A stretch of DNA of 64,000 bases from Psychrobacter sp. 1044 (GCF_904846525.1 NZ_CAJHAZ010000016.1:1-64000); one strand, 5' to 3'; shown: positions 19,419 to 31,542, numbered from the stretch's first letter. Notes: generated from the letters alone by a model not told the origin. Numbers and translations: made by a program.

Positions 19419-19446
19419 AAGCGTCGCTAATTAGTGGCGCTTTTTG
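19419..19446 (+). terminator. Terminator after ftsW
   Basis: Arms AAGCGTCGC and GTGGCGCTT pair with G-T wobbles around TAATTA, followed by TTTTG. It lies between the convergent ftsW and gluQRS genes. Confidence 0.75.
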
Positions 19447-19457
19447 CTAGCTGATTC

Positions 19458-20399
19458 TTATTCATTGGGTATATTTAACTGTTGCTTGCCTTGTAGCGGC
19501 GTACTGTCCCATTGAGCAATGGCTTGCTTTAACATACGAGTAGGTGTGTCTCTATCGACGGCTGGTTGCTGTAATAGTTGTAAAGCATCGGCGATAAGTT
19601 TACTTGGATCTTTTGTATCAATGGGTTGTGCTAGGTTTTGCTTGGAGAGTTTTTGTCCATCAGCATGACATATCAGTGGCAAGTGATACCAGTGATCGAT
19701 GGCAGGTAAGCGTGCGGCATCCATGATGCTGATTTGCGCTGTCGTCATGGGTAGGATATCTAGACCGCGCATAATATGTGTCACCTGTTGCAGTCCATCA
19801 TCAAGGCTGGCAGCCAAAATATAATTGATCATACCATCTTGGCGACGCACCACCATATCACCCAATGTCTGCTGAGGATTATCCCACTGCAATCCTTGAA
19901 TACCGTCGTTAAAACCAACTTTATAATTCGGTAGCTGTATGCGTAGCTTATGTTGCTCTCTATCAAGGTCAGCGCTGACACAGCAGCGTGGATAGCGCTT
20001 CCTGTTTGGTTGCAATGGGTTAGCATCATAAGATGGGCTCAGCTCTTCTTGCGCCCAGTATTGCTCCAAATCTTTACGCGAGCACTGACAGCCATAAGTG
20101 AGCGGATGCAGGGCTGAGTGTAGATAATCATTATAAATATCAATACGCTCAGATTGATAAATGATATCACCGTCCCAGTACAATCCAAGCGCTTCCAAAT
20201 CAATCAAAATTTGCTCAGTAAATTGCTGATCACAGCGTTCGGTATCAGTGTCTTCAATACGCAGTAGCCATTTACCACCAATGGATTTTATATGGCAAAA
20301 GCTGGCAAGCGCGGTCGTCAATGAGCCAAGATGCAGTTCACCAGTCGGTGAGGGAGCAAAACGACCAATCGGCTGTACTGGTATGATTGGAGTGGGCAT
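19458..20399 (-). CDS. gluQRS: Glutamyl-Q tRNA(Asp) synthetase
   Basis: About 313 residues from the ATG at 20399; a TTG at 20420 would add seven. A truncated glutamyl-tRNA synthetase that lacks the anticodon-binding domain. It attaches glutamate to queuosine-34 of tRNA-Asp. The HIGH-like motif sits in [16 protein letters not shown], the KMSKS-like motif is KLSKQN, and the zinc-finger region [12 protein letters not shown] with a later RCC is present. It follows dksA on the same strand, the conserved dksA-gluQRS order, but a hairpin lies between them. Confidence 0.93.
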   Translation of the reverse strand: MPTPIIPVQPIGRFAPSPTGELHLGSLTTALASFCHIKSIGGKWLLRIEDTDTERCDQQFTEQILIDLEALGLYWDGDIIYQSERIDIYNDYLHSALHPLTYGCQCSRKDLEQYWAQEELSPSYDANPLQPNRKRYPRCCVSADLDREQHKLRIQLPNYKVGFNDGIQGLQWDNPQQTLGDMVVRRQDGMINYILAASLDDGLQQVTHIMRGLDILPMTTAQISIMDAARLPAIDHWYHLPLICHADGQKLSKQNLAQPIDTKDPSKLIADALQLLQQPAVDRDTPTRMLKQAIAQWDSTPLQGKQQLNIPNE

Positions 20400-20583
20400 A
20401 GGAATAAGGTTAGTTTTCAAAGTAGGAAATTATCGGTAAAAAAGGTAGAAGATAGAATAATAAATATATCCGTAAAAAGATATTTGTGAAATGAGTCTGT
20501 TTTGTTAGCAAATCAATATAAGCAAGCTTAAAGCTCTGTATCAGCCATGATTTATTGACTAAAAACCAGCCAGCTAAAACGCA

Positions 20584-20610
20584 ATAAGCGACCATATTTT
20601 GGTCGCTTAT
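20584..20610 (-). terminator. Hairpin between dksA and gluQRS
   Basis: Perfect 11-bp arms ATAAGCGACCA/TGGTCGCTTAT with a five-base loop, followed on the minus strand by TGCGTTTTAG. Likely a partial terminator that lowers gluQRS expression relative to dksA. Confidence 0.65.
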
Positions 20611-20646
20611 GCTTACATTCTACTATTGAGATGAGTCGTAACTCTT

Positions 20647-21084
20647 TTAAGCGCCTTGATTTTGGCGTTCTTTAATCTCAGACAGTGTTTTACAATCGAT
20701 ACATTGGGTAGCTGTTGGGCGTGCTTCGAGACGACGCAAACCAATCTCTACGCCACAAGTTTCACAAAATCCATAATCATCATTTTCAATTTCTGACATA
20801 GATTTATCAATTTTGCGAATGAGCTTACGTTCACGGTCACGCGTACGCAATGCGAGGGCAAACTCTTCTTCTTGGGTGGCACGATCATTGATATCTGGCA
20901 TAGCACTGGACTCGTCTTGGATATAAGTCTTGGTGCGATCCGCTTCGCCAATCAGTTGGCTCTTCCAATCCAATAATATAGCCTTAAAGTGCTCTAACTG
21001 CGCATCAGACATGTACTCTTCGTCTTTGGCAGGCACATAAGGAGTAAACTTAGCTTCACTTGGATTCGTGGTCAGGGTGCTCAT
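20647..21084 (-). CDS. dksA: RNA polymerase-binding transcription factor DksA
   Basis: 145 residues. Coiled-coil helices run to about residue 100, with the tip region DINDRATQEEEF carrying the acidic residues that enter the polymerase secondary channel. The zinc finger is CETCG ... CIDC near the C-terminus. It acts with ppGpp to repress rRNA promoters and activate amino-acid genes. AGGA lies eight bases before the ATG. Upstream of gluQRS, as in other gamma-proteobacteria. Confidence 0.95.
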   Translation of the reverse strand: MSTLTTNPSEAKFTPYVPAKDEEYMSDAQLEHFKAILLDWKSQLIGEADRTKTYIQDESSAMPDINDRATQEEEFALALRTRDRERKLIRKIDKSMSEIENDDYGFCETCGVEIGLRRLEARPTATQCIDCKTLSEIKERQNQGA

Positions 21085-21577
21085 ATGGGTATCCTACTTT
21101 TTTCAAATTAATTCAATAAAACGACGTATCAAAAGACAAGACGCTATCAATGTCATAAACGCTATAATTTGTCCCTTTATAAAACGTTTTACCACTTGGT
21201 AACACAAGTAACACAGCGGATCTAATAGTACAGTTATCTTGATATGCTTAAAGCAATCTATCAATGGTCAGGTATATGGTTATGCATATTTTTATTTAAA
21301 TAGCGTTGTCTTAATAATGCGACAAATCACTGACTGTGAAGACTTAGCTGTGATCGATTTAGCCATCCTAGCTATTATAATTCTACCTAATACCAGATAC
21401 TAGGCAGTCCTCATTTCGTTTTATACGTTGTATCATTGTTTCTGACAATAATGAAGTCATTTTTCATCATCATGTCGTTTTTACCGTGCCAGCCATTGTA
21501 TTCTGAACTCAGAAATATCAGTCAATAGCTTGAAATATAAAGGCTCACATCAGTATGGGTGCCAATAAATCTGGGCG
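21085..21577. other. Intergenic region upstream of dksA
   Basis: 493 bp between the dksA start and the cpdA stop, both on the minus strand. It must hold the dksA promoter. I see no gene, strong hairpin or repeat. Confidence 0.4.
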
Positions 21578-22423
21578 TCAAGTATCCAGTCTTTCTACCC
21601 AGCTTGCAACCTTTCCATTGTTGGCTAATTGCAACCAACGGTAACCGGGCGTGACGCTTTTATCATAGGAAAAATCATTCTCATAAGGCTTGAACTGGTA
21701 GCAAGTAGATGGCGTACTATAGACCGTGACTCCTTGACGATGGCGAACCTGCTCTTGGTGCGTATGACCACTGATAATGACCTTGAGATGGTCAAATCCT
21801 AACAGATGCTGCCAAAAGGCTTCACTATTCTCCGCCATATGCTTGTCAATCCAGTCAGAGTCTACGGGAATGACATGATGATGTAGAGCAATCAGCGCAG
21901 GCTTATCACAAGCATCGAGTCTCTCGCACAACCAGTCAATATCGGTAGGCGTTATCTCGCCCGCGACTTTACCCGTGATGGATGAGTCTAATAACAACAG
22001 CTGCCAACGTTCAGTCTCAATGACATGCCGGCTTAGCAAGCGCGGGTCGGCAGGTTGAGCAATCAGTTCGCGCTCAAAGAATGGTAAGTCACTGCCTATC
22101 TCATCCGTTACATCATGATTGCCTGCGATACAAGCAAAAGGAATATGGGTCGCTTGCAATACCTCAAAAATATGATCGTAAATAGCGGGTTTGACTTCAT
22201 TGACTAAGTCGCCAGTCACGATAATCAAATCGCAGCGAATGTCGCTACTCAAAGCTTGCTGTAGTACTGTTTCAAAGCACTGCTGACAGACAGAGGCTTC
22301 GCTATTGTTAGTATCGCCATCAACACTAGAAGAAACAGGCGTTGATAAATGCAAATCTGTGATTTGTAGTATGTTTACCTGTTCATCTGGTGTGCTAATG
22401 TTATTAACAGGATAGCTTAGCAT
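21578..22423 (-). CDS. cpdA: 3',5'-cyclic-AMP phosphodiesterase (CpdA-type metallophosphoesterase)
   Basis: 281 residues. All metallophosphoesterase motifs are visible in order: ITDLHLS (about 22), VTGDLVNE (about 70), AGNHD (about 99), LHHHVIPVD (about 180) and SGHTHQEQ (about 215). These bind the di-iron/manganese centre that hydrolyses cAMP. The NHD motif is followed by DLPFFERELIAQP and the C-terminus by SWVERL, both usual for CpdA. Cytoplasmic. 250 bp separate it from znuB, so it may have its own promoter. Confidence 0.88.
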   Translation of the reverse strand: MLSYPVNNISTPDEQVNILQITDLHLSTPVSSSVDGDTNNSEASVCQQCFETVLQQALSSDIRCDLIIVTGDLVNEVKPAIYDHIFEVLQATHIPFACIAGNHDVTDEIGSDLPFFERELIAQPADPRLLSRHVIETERWQLLLLDSSITGKVAGEITPTDIDWLCERLDACDKPALIALHHHVIPVDSDWIDKHMAENSEAFWQHLLGFDHLKVIISGHTHQEQVRHRQGVTVYSTPSTCYQFKPYENDFSYDKSVTPGYRWLQLANNGKVASWVERLDT

Positions 22424-22673
22424 TAGGTCAGTCCCTCATCGAATCGAAATAAGTGATGCTGTTAAAACGAATGATAGATAAATAGATGTCCTGCATCGAG
22501 TAGACTAATAAACTTTGGTCTGACCAATATGTTTTTTGGCTTGACGCCGCTAGTATGTCGATGGTATTAGGGCAAGTTTATAACATAAAGTAAATGAAAG
22601 CTCTATCATATTGATGAAATAAAGTTGGATAAGAGGATAAAAAACCAGCGACTTTATGTGTACTATAATGTGT

Positions 22674-23492
22674 CTAGCGGCGCGCTGACCAAATTTTTGC
22701 AGTGCTGAGCTTTGAGAAAATCAGCGCGATAAAAAATAAAATGGCTAATATTAATACGATAGCAAGTCCTGTCTGAATATCTAGCCAGATGCTTCCCCAA
22801 ACGCCTAGCGTCACGCCAAGCTGTGCGATCAGTAGCGATATAACGACCATTTGTTTTGGCGATGATGACCATAAACGTGCCGTCAATGCTGGTAATACCA
22901 ATAAACCGCTGATTAGTAAACTACCAACCGCTTGCAGGGCAATCGCACAAAATCCCGCCAATACGCCCATAAAGAACAGCCGCTGGCGTGTCGGATTAAC
23001 ACCTTGAATACGCGCCAGTGCTTCATGAGTGGCAAGCTTAATTTGTGCAGGCCATATATACATAAGTAGACCGAGCCCTACCAGCACACTACCAGCAAGT
23101 AAGGGTAAGTCTGCCCAATCAAGCTCTAGCAAATTACCAAACAAAAACCCCAGTACGTTTGCTTGTTGGTCAGTCAACTGAGTCAAAGCCAATAAGCCTA
23201 AGCATAACAATGACACTGCCACGACGGCCAAAACCGCATCGACAGGCAGGCGCTCATCATCGATTAATACCAGCCCTAGCACTACCATGACGCTGACCAA
23301 GGCAATGCCAATGCCCATAGGTAATTGCCACCATACTGCTAAAGCCACGCCAAGCAAGGTACCATGTGCTAAAGCATCAGCAAAAAAAGCCATGCGTCGC
23401 CACAAGACTAAGCAACCTAAAGGCGCTGATAGTAACGCTAAAATACTGCCAGCGATCCAAGCGGGGGCAATGATGGCTAACCAAGCAGTCAT
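22674..23492 (-). CDS. znuB: Zinc ABC transporter permease ZnuB
   Basis: 272 residues, about eight hydrophobic segments, ABC-3 family. The N-terminal PLGCLVLWRRMAFFADALAHGTLLGVAL and the GSLLISGLLVLPALTARLW segment are typical for zinc/manganese permeases. It pairs with ZnuC (106 bp upstream) and the periplasmic ZnuA encoded across the divergent promoter. Last gene of the zur-znuC-znuB strand. Confidence 0.93.
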   Translation of the reverse strand: MTAWLAIIAPAWIAGSILALLSAPLGCLVLWRRMAFFADALAHGTLLGVALAVWWQLPMGIGIALVSVMVVLGLVLIDDERLPVDAVLAVVAVSLLCLGLLALTQLTDQQANVLGFLFGNLLELDWADLPLLAGSVLVGLGLLMYIWPAQIKLATHEALARIQGVNPTRQRLFFMGVLAGFCAIALQAVGSLLISGLLVLPALTARLWSSSPKQMVVISLLIAQLGVTLGVWGSIWLDIQTGLAIVLILAILFFIALIFSKLSTAKIWSARR

Positions 23493-23598
23493 AATGAATA
23501 TCCGTAAAAGTTTTTATAAAGCTCAACGCTCGATATGTGTTTGATGTATCAAGCTTCAATATATTTTATATTTGTGAATGTTCAACGCGCCTTAATGA

Positions 23599-24396
23599 TT
23601 ATAGTTCGCTTGGGGCGTGATGCTCACAGGCATGTGGTTGATGCACATAAGGCTGCTCATAATGATGCCCAAATAGCTTTTGAAACTCACTACTAATGGC
23701 AAGCTCGCTTGGTTGTCCCTCACAGCAAATATGCTTATTAAGACAAATCACGCGTCGACTGCCTTTCATGACCCAATGCAGATCATGCGATACCACCAGC
23801 ATGGCACAACGCAAAAACTCCGGCAGCTCATCAATAAACTGATAGAGCCAAACCTCAGTATCAGGGTCCAGTCCTTGCATCGGCTCATCTAAAATCAATA
23901 AGTTAGGTTTGTCTAACAGTGCTCGCGCGAGCAAGACCCTTTGTGTCTCACCACCCGACAGGTGCAGCATTTGTCGCGATAATAAGTGCGTCAATGACAA
24001 GTTATCAAAGATAAATTGACGCTGCTCAGACGTTAAGCGCCTTTTATCCGCTTGTGCCAATAAATCGCAGACTCGTAATGGCAATATCGGCGGTACAGCA
24101 AAGCGCTGCGGCACATAGCCAAGCTGTAACTGCTGATGAGAGTTAATGTGCCCTTTGGTTGGCTCAATCAATCCCAAAATAAGTTTGACCAACGTTGACT
24201 TACCAGCGCCATTGGGTCCAATAAGACTGACTGTTTCATTAACCGCAATGTCGATATCAATATGTGAGAGTAAGCGTTGATGCCCAATGTCGTAGCTGAC
24301 ATCGCTTAGGCTCAGCAGTTTACTCGCAGTGTTAATGGTATTACTATCAACAGTGGAAAAGTTCGGTTGATTAGACGGTGAGGTAGACAGGCTCAT
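23599..24396 (-). CDS. znuC: Zinc ABC transporter ATP-binding protein ZnuC
   Basis: 265 residues. Walker A is GPNGAGKST near residue 60. The signature motif reads LHLSGGETQRVLLARALL, Walker B is LLILDEP, and the switch His is in VVSHDLHWVM. The C-terminal tail is His-rich (FGHHYEQPYVHQPHACEHH), as in other ZnuC proteins. It energises zinc import through ZnuB. Confidence 0.94.
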   Translation of the reverse strand: MSLSTSPSNQPNFSTVDSNTINTASKLLSLSDVSYDIGHQRLLSHIDIDIAVNETVSLIGPNGAGKSTLVKLILGLIEPTKGHINSHQQLQLGYVPQRFAVPPILPLRVCDLLAQADKRRLTSEQRQFIFDNLSLTHLLSRQMLHLSGGETQRVLLARALLDKPNLLILDEPMQGLDPDTEVWLYQFIDELPEFLRCAMLVVSHDLHWVMKGSRRVICLNKHICCEGQPSELAISSEFQKLFGHHYEQPYVHQPHACEHHAPSEL

Positions 24397-24476
24397 AGTA
24401 TGGCAACCAATAAGTGAATGAGTAATACAAATAAAAAACGGAGGACAATGACTTAGGCTTCAGTGGTTAGGGTGTG

Positions 24477-25070
24477 TTACTGGCACGCTTGGCAACGACC
24501 ACTCAGCTCAATCACACTGCGTTCCACGATAAAGCCAACATCTTGCTCAGCAAAACTCATCATTTCCTGTACGGGTACACTGCTACATTCTTGTACACGC
24601 TGACATTGACCACAGATCAAAAATGCTGCGGTATGCTGGGCGCGTGGGTGACAGCAGGGCACATAAGCATTGATAGAGGTCAATTGATGTATCAAGCCTT
24701 CACTCAATAGAAACTCCAGACTGCGATAGACAGTGGGTGGCGCGACATTTTTTGGCATTTGTTTTTTAGAGCTAATTTCTTTAGATGCCGCTTTCGTTGG
24801 GTGCTGTTGCGAGCTAAGCGCTTCGCTGCTGTCATCATTGTTATCAGGCTCTGATAAGCGCATTTGCTGTAATTGCGTGATCAAATCATATGCACCGATA
24901 GGTTTATTGGCTGCCAATACCAATTGATATATTTGCTGGCGCAATGGGGTAAAGCGTGCACCGTTCAGGCGACATTGTTCTTTTGCTGCCATTAGGCGCT
25001 CGGTCACGTCATGCGGCGTAAAGTCCTGCACATCATGTAAATGTTCGCAGACTGATAAACTGGTGGACAT
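24477..25070 (-). CDS. zur: Zinc uptake regulator Zur (Fur family) with an insertion in the DNA-binding domain
   Basis: About 197 residues from MSTSLSVCEHLHD; GGAG is eight bases upstream, so I prefer 25070 over the longer frame to 25136. The recognition region is PPTVYRSLEFLL at 111-122. Metal sites: the CC-H pair (VPCCHPRAQH), CGQC and the C-terminal CQAC, consistent with the structural Zn-Cys4. A Ser/Lys/Asp-rich stretch at about 74-109 is inserted just before the recognition helix, roughly 30 residues longer than E. coli Zur. It represses znu genes when zinc-loaded. First gene of its strand, divergent from znuA. Confidence 0.9.
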   Translation of the reverse strand: MSTSLSVCEHLHDVQDFTPHDVTERLMAAKEQCRLNGARFTPLRQQIYQLVLAANKPIGAYDLITQLQQMRLSEPDNNDDSSEALSSQQHPTKAASKEISSKKQMPKNVAPPTVYRSLEFLLSEGLIHQLTSINAYVPCCHPRAQHTAAFLICGQCQRVQECSSVPVQEMMSFAEQDVGFIVERSVIELSGRCQACQ

Positions 25071-25118
25071 GGTGCAAGCTCCTACAAAAAAAATGGCACT
25101 GTTATTATAGTAATCTAC

Positions 25119-25137
25119 TATGTTATAGTATAACATA
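25119..25137. promoter_or_regulatory. Zur box between zur and znuA
   Basis: TATGTTATA G TATAACATA is a perfect 9+1+9 palindrome matching the proteobacterial Zur consensus core (TGTTATANTATAACA). It sits 49 bp before zur and 129 bp before znuA, so it can control both directions. Confidence 0.9.
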
Positions 25138-25265
25138 CTAAAAATAAGAGCAGATAAGTGATCTTGGCTTATTTATTGATACCTTGATGATCACTTAGAT
25201 ACAACGGCGATAACGTCTAAATGTTTCCACTTATATTTTATCTTTCATACATTAAAGAATCTATT

Positions 25266-26156
25266 ATGAACTCAGTTTTCAAATATTTTTTAAGCTCAAC
25301 TATTATACTACAGCGATGGCTCATTACGGGCATAGTTGCATTAGGCGTCTTTACTGTGAGTGCACAAGCGGCAACAGTCAGCGTGAGTAACTACCCACTG
25401 TTTTTATTGAGTCAAGCAGTGACTGAAGGTTCACCGCCTGCCAAGCAGTTATTGCAAGCAGGGGAGGTAGGTCATCATGGCAGTATCAGCCCAGGCGATA
25501 TTAAAGCCATTCAGGACAGTAAATTTGTCGTGTGGTTTGGTGAGCCATTAGAAAATAACTTGGCGGCAAGCCTTAATACCGCACCCAATGCGATTGCCTT
25601 ATTTGAATTTGATGCCTTTAATCGTCATCCGCTACGTGACGTCCAAGGCAAGCCTATTGCTGGCACCTTGGATCCACATATATGGTTAGATCCTGAAAAT
25701 GCCAAAGCCATGACTCGTGCCCTTGCCGTGATTCATAGCCATGCTAATCCGCAATATAAAGCACTTTATCACGCCAATGCACAAAAATTTGCTCAGCGAA
25801 TGGATAGGGGAGTGGCATCTTTCGTAAAACAAGCTAAAGGCAAGCAGCAAACCCAGCCTTATTGGGCCTATCATGATGCTTATCAATACATCGAATCCAG
25901 CACAAACCTAAAGCTTGTTGGCAGTTTAAGCACTGATCACCATCTAGCACCACGAGCAAGCCAAATACGCTGGCTAAATGAGAAGCGTCCAGCCGAGCAA
26001 ATGTGTCTGGTTAGCCCAAGTCAACCAGCCAAAGGTCTACTCGCTAAGTTACAGCCTGTAAAAACCACTGTGCAACCTGAAGATATGAGCAATAGTAAAG
26101 ACTTTGTGAGTGGTTGGCAGACGATGGCACAGCAAATCTATCAATGTATATCGTAG
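25266..26156 (+). CDS. znuA: Zinc ABC transporter substrate-binding protein ZnuA
   Basis: 296 residues from MNSVFKYFL. The start at 25266 places a signal peptide (WLITGIVALGVFTVSAQA, cleavage near residue 37) correctly; the frame also extends to 25221. Zinc ligands: His70/71 in VGHHGS, His138 in DPHIWLDP and His203 in AYHDAY. The His-rich mobile loop of E. coli ZnuA is absent or very short; the GHHGS and TDHHLAP segments are the only clusters. Periplasmic. Divergent from zur-znuC-znuB, sharing the Zur box. Confidence 0.93.
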   Translation: MNSVFKYFLSSTIILQRWLITGIVALGVFTVSAQAATVSVSNYPLFLLSQAVTEGSPPAKQLLQAGEVGHHGSISPGDIKAIQDSKFVVWFGEPLENNLAASLNTAPNAIALFEFDAFNRHPLRDVQGKPIAGTLDPHIWLDPENAKAMTRALAVIHSHANPQYKALYHANAQKFAQRMDRGVASFVKQAKGKQQTQPYWAYHDAYQYIESSTNLKLVGSLSTDHHLAPRASQIRWLNEKRPAEQMCLVSPSQPAKGLLAKLQPVKTTVQPEDMSNSKDFVSGWQTMAQQIYQCIS

Positions 26157-26170
26157 GATAACTGATTAAC

Positions 26171-26204
26171 CATAGTGGCTTGCAACGCTTGAGAAGCCAT
26201 TATG
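26171..26204 (+). terminator. Hairpin after znuA
   Basis: Arms CATAGTGGCTT and AAGCCATTATG pair fully apart from one G-T wobble, with a 12-base loop. It begins 14 bp after the znuA stop. There is no T-run, so termination is likely but weak. The remaining 240 bp up to atpI hold no convincing gene. Confidence 0.5.
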
Positions 26205-26447
26205 TAGTAATACTTTGGGTGTTATCCATTGGTCAGTAACTATGACGTCTATGAGTGATTCAGCTAGGTCACTGATAAAAGGTATATTTTTCTTGCTTAA
26301 CGGTGGTATGCCTCTTATAATAAGTGGCGTTTTATTTTGGTTAAAAGGTAACACCTGTAGAGTGAGCCGTTCACGGATAAAAGTGTCGCGACGATGTTAT
26401 ATTGCCACCTTATCCCAATGCTGTAAGGCTATAGGATTGCATTACCG

Positions 26448-26846
26448 ATGACCAAGCCTGCCAAACGCACACAAAAAGATAAAATTGGCATCTATATCAA
26501 ACGCCAAGCGTGGATATTATTTATCCTTATTATTATTACTTGGGCTTTAGATACCAGTTGGCTACATAGTGAGCTTACTGTCGCAAAAAGCGCCGCTATT
26601 GGTGCGCTACTCAGTTTTGCAACCCAAGCTGTATTTGCTTTTTTTATCTTTTGGTACACTGGATATCGCGCGCGCCAACATATTGTTAGCCAGCTATATC
26701 GAGGTCAAATGGCCAAATGGCTATTGACTGTGTTTGGTTTCGCACTAATTTTTATTACCGTACAACCCCTATCTGCGCCTGCGCTGTTTATCGGTTTTAT
26801 GGTAATGCAAATTAGTCACAGTTGGATGTTGTGGCATATACGCTAG
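26448..26846 (+). CDS. atpI: ATP synthase subunit I
   Basis: 132 residues, four membrane segments (RQAWILFILIIITWALDT; AIGALLSFATQAVFAFFIFW; WLLTVFGFALIFITVQPL; LFIGFMVMQISHSWML). The sequence after the basic N-terminus and the ATQAVFAFFIF segment fit AtpI, which helps assemble the c-ring. In most bacteria it abuts atpB; here 684 bp, including a terminator, lie between, so its expression is probably separate. Assigned by topology and position. Confidence 0.8.
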   Translation: MTKPAKRTQKDKIGIYIKRQAWILFILIIITWALDTSWLHSELTVAKSAAIGALLSFATQAVFAFFIFWYTGYRARQHIVSQLYRGQMAKWLLTVFGFALIFITVQPLSAPALFIGFMVMQISHSWMLWHIR

Positions 26847-28397
<1,551 letters not shown>

Positions 28398-28412
28398 TTA
28401 GACATTCAATAG

Positions 28413-28679
<267 letters not shown>

Positions 28680-28729
28680 TCAGAAAGCTCAGTTGTAAAT
28701 GTTTGGTAGTCAAAGTTTGTATCTTAACC

Positions 28730-28748
28730 ATAGCCAAAGTTTGGCTAT
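28730..28748 (+). other. Hairpin in the atpE-atpF gap
   Basis: Perfect ATAGCCAA/TTGGCTAT arms with a three-base AGT loop in the 117-bp gap between atpE and atpF. No T-run, so it is more likely an mRNA stability or processing element than a terminator. It may help give more atpE message than the other subunits. Confidence 0.5.
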
Positions 28749-28796
28749 CAAATATGATCAATGAAACTGATTTTTCATTAACAAAGAGGTGATCAC

Positions 28797-29267
28797 GTGA
28801 ATATCAATTCTACCCTCATCGGTCAAGCCATTGCTTTTGCAATCTTTGTGATGTTCTGCATGAAATTCGTGTGGCCACCACTTATTGGTGCCATCAATGA
28901 GCGTCAGCGTAAAATTGCTGAAGGCCTGAATGCCGCAGAAAAAGCAAAAGCAGATCTGGCGACCGCTGAGCAAGACGTCCAGCAGGAGCTTGATCTTGCA
29001 AAGACCAAAGCTGCTGCTTTAATCGAGCAAGCGAACAAGAGTGCCAACCAGCTTGTCGAAGATGCAAAAATGCAGGCCCAAGTGGAAGGCGAGCGCATTC
29101 GTCAACAAGCGCAAGCGTCTATCGACCAAGAAATCAATCAAGCGCGTGAATCATTACGTGCCCAAGTTGCTGAACTGGCTGTACTTGGTGCAGAAAAGAT
29201 TTTGCAAGACAAAGTCGATGTGCAAAAACATGCCAGTATGTTAGACCAACTGGCGGCAAAGCTGTAA
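28797..29267 (+). CDS. atpF: F0F1 ATP synthase subunit b
   Basis: 156 residues with a GTG start preceded by AGAGGTGAT. One N-terminal membrane helix ([23 protein letters not shown]) is followed by a long charged helix for dimerisation ([21 protein letters not shown] and onward). The stator stalk. Confidence 0.96.
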   Translation: MNINSTLIGQAIAFAIFVMFCMKFVWPPLIGAINERQRKIAEGLNAAEKAKADLATAEQDVQQELDLAKTKAAALIEQANKSANQLVEDAKMQAQVEGERIRQQAQASIDQEINQARESLRAQVAELAVLGAEKILQDKVDVQKHASMLDQLAAKL

Positions 29268-29280
29268 CTGTGAGGATATA

Positions 29281-29904
29281 ATGGCTGACTTATCAACCTT
29301 AGCACGACCCTACGCTAAAGCCGCGTTTGACTATGCCAACGAAAACGGGGCCGTAAACGAGTGGGAAAATTTCTTGTTTGTCGCCAGTGCAATTGTCAAT
29401 GACAAAGCGTTCCGTACATGGCTAGAAAATCCAGCCGTTACGGCTGAGCATAAGTCAGCTGCTTTGGTTGATCTTTATGACTCACAAGTGGCTGGTGATA
29501 GCGACTCTGTTTTTAAACAGCTACTAGGCGAGAGCAAAGGCTCTCGTTATGGTAATAGTATTAGCTATCCTAAAGTGTCACCAGCGCTCAATAATTTTAT
29601 TAAGCAGTTGGCGCAGCAAGAGCGTCTAGCGCTGCTTCCTGAAGTTTATGAGCATTATCGCCGCCACAAGGCAATAAGCTTAAAGCAGCTTGATGCTTAC
29701 GTGACCTCTGCCTATCCATTGACTGACGCTCAGCGTGAAATGCTTCAAACGCGCCTTGCTGCATCATTAAATGCTAGTGTGGTGATTCATGAGTCGGTCG
29801 ATCCAAGTCTATTGGCAGGCGCTACCATCAAAGTCGGTGACAAAATCATTGATGATTCGATGCGCGGCAAGTTACAACAGTTAAAAACACAGCTAACGGC
29901 CTAA
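29281..29904 (+). CDS. atpH: F0F1 ATP synthase subunit delta
   Basis: 207 residues, slightly longer than the usual 177. N-terminal [12 protein letters not shown] and the C-terminal [34 protein letters not shown] are the family signature. The central stretch [31 protein letters not shown] includes extra residues relative to E. coli. It links subunit b to F1. 13 bp after atpF. Confidence 0.95.
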   Translation: MADLSTLARPYAKAAFDYANENGAVNEWENFLFVASAIVNDKAFRTWLENPAVTAEHKSAALVDLYDSQVAGDSDSVFKQLLGESKGSRYGNSISYPKVSPALNNFIKQLAQQERLALLPEVYEHYRRHKAISLKQLDAYVTSAYPLTDAQREMLQTRLAASLNASVVIHESVDPSLLAGATIKVGDKIIDDSMRGKLQQLKTQLTA

Positions 29905-29997
29905 TGCCATTTACCAGCGCAGTCATCTATGATTTGCGTGAAAGTAAGAGCATTTAAGTCAGTGGGCGGGTTATCATAAATTAAAGGAAACAAGGCA

Positions 29998-31542
29998 ATG
30001 CAACAATTGAATCCAGCGGAAATCAGTAACCTGATTAAGCAGCGTATTCAAGACCTTGATGCGGGTGCAACTGCAAAGAATGAAGGCACGATTGTCAAAG
30101 TATCTGACGGTATCGTGCAGATTCATGGTCTTGAAGATGCCATGTACGGCGAAATGATTGAGTTTGAAGGCGAAATCTATGGAATGGCGCTTAACTTAGA
30201 GCGTGATTCTGTCGGCGCGGTAGTACTTGGTGATTACCTAAAGCTGCAAGAAGGTCAAAAAGCCTATTGTACTGGTCGTATTCTTGAAGTACCAGTAGGT
30301 CCTGAGCTGCTAGGCCGTGTTGTTGACGCCTTGGGAAATCCTATTGATGGCAAAGGTCCTATCGATGCCAAAATGACTGATAAAGTCGAAAAAATCGCCC
30401 CAGGCGTTATTGATCGTCAGTCAGTAGATCAACCAGTAATGACGGGTTATAAAGCCGTTGATACTATGATTCCAATTGGTCGTGGTCAGCGTGAGCTTAT
30501 CATTGGTGACCGTCAGACGGGTAAAACCGCGATGGCTATCGATGCGATCATCGCGCAGAAATCATCTGGTATCAAGTGTGTATACGTCGCAATCGGTCAG
30601 AAACGTTCTACCATTGCAAACGTCGTACGCAAGCTTGAGCAAACTGGTGCATTAGCATATACCACGGTTGTGGTTGCATCAGCATCAGAGCCTGCCGCAC
30701 TACAGTATATCGCACCGTATTCAGGTTGTACGATGGGCGAATACTTCCGTGACCGCGGTGAAGATGCACTGATTGTATTTGATGACTTATCAAAACAAGC
30801 CGTTGCTTATCGTCAAATTTCACTATTGCTACGTCGTCCGCCAGGTCGTGAAGCGTATCCTGGGGATGTATTCTATTTACATTCACGTTTACTTGAGCGT
30901 GCATCACGCGTAAACGCGGCGTACGTAGAAAAGTTCACTAATGGTGAAGTAGTTGGTAAAACCGGTTCTTTAACCGCACTGCCAATTATTGAAACCCAAG
31001 CTGGTGACGTATCTGCATTCGTACCGACTAACGTGATTTCAATCACCGATGGTCAGATTTTCTTAGAATCAAGCCTATTCAACTCAGGTATCCGTCCAGC
31101 AGTTAACGCTGGTATCTCGGTATCTCGTGTGGGCGGGGCAGCTCAGACTAAGATCATCAAGAAGCTATCTGGTGGTATCCGTACTGCACTGGCTCAGTAT
31201 CGTGAACTGGCCGCCTTTGCTCAGTTTGCATCAGATCTTGATGACGCGACTCGCGAACAGCTTGATCATGGTGAGCGTGTGACTGAATTGATGAAGCAGA
31301 AGCAGTATCAGCCAATGTCAATCTCTGAGCAAGCTGCAGTTATCTATGCATCGAATGAAGGCTTTTTAGCGGACGTTCCTGTCGAAAAAATCGGTTCTTT
31401 TGAAGAAGCTTACTTACGCTATATGCATGATGAGCAAAGTGAATTGATGCGTGAGATTGATGATACTGCGAATTATAATGATGATATCGCAGGTCGTTTG
31501 AAGTCATCTTTAGAGACCTTTAAACAAAATCACAGTTATTAA
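29998..31542 (+). CDS. atpA: F0F1 ATP synthase subunit alpha
   Basis: 514 residues. P-loop GDRQTGKTA near residue 170, [12 protein letters not shown] just before it, and the catalytic-arginine region [20 protein letters not shown] near residue 365. Non-catalytic nucleotide-binding subunit. AAAGGAAACAAGGC precedes the ATG. Confidence 0.98.
   Translation: MQQLNPAEISNLIKQRIQDLDAGATAKNEGTIVKVSDGIVQIHGLEDAMYGEMIEFEGEIYGMALNLERDSVGAVVLGDYLKLQEGQKAYCTGRILEVPVGPELLGRVVDALGNPIDGKGPIDAKMTDKVEKIAPGVIDRQSVDQPVMTGYKAVDTMIPIGRGQRELIIGDRQTGKTAMAIDAIIAQKSSGIKCVYVAIGQKRSTIANVVRKLEQTGALAYTTVVVASASEPAALQYIAPYSGCTMGEYFRDRGEDALIVFDDLSKQAVAYRQISLLLRRPPGREAYPGDVFYLHSRLLERASRVNAAYVEKFTNGEVVGKTGSLTALPIIETQAGDVSAFVPTNVISITDGQIFLESSLFNSGIRPAVNAGISVSRVGGAAQTKIIKKLSGGIRTALAQYRELAAFAQFASDLDDATREQLDHGERVTELMKQKQYQPMSISEQAAVIYASNEGFLADVPVEKIGSFEEAYLRYMHDEQSELMREIDDTANYNDDIAGRLKSSLETFKQNHSY

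Noticed and set aside
26215..26451. 78-codon plus-strand frame between znuA and atpI
   Set aside because: No ribosome site, irregular composition, and a competing minus-strand frame in the same place; it looks like chance.
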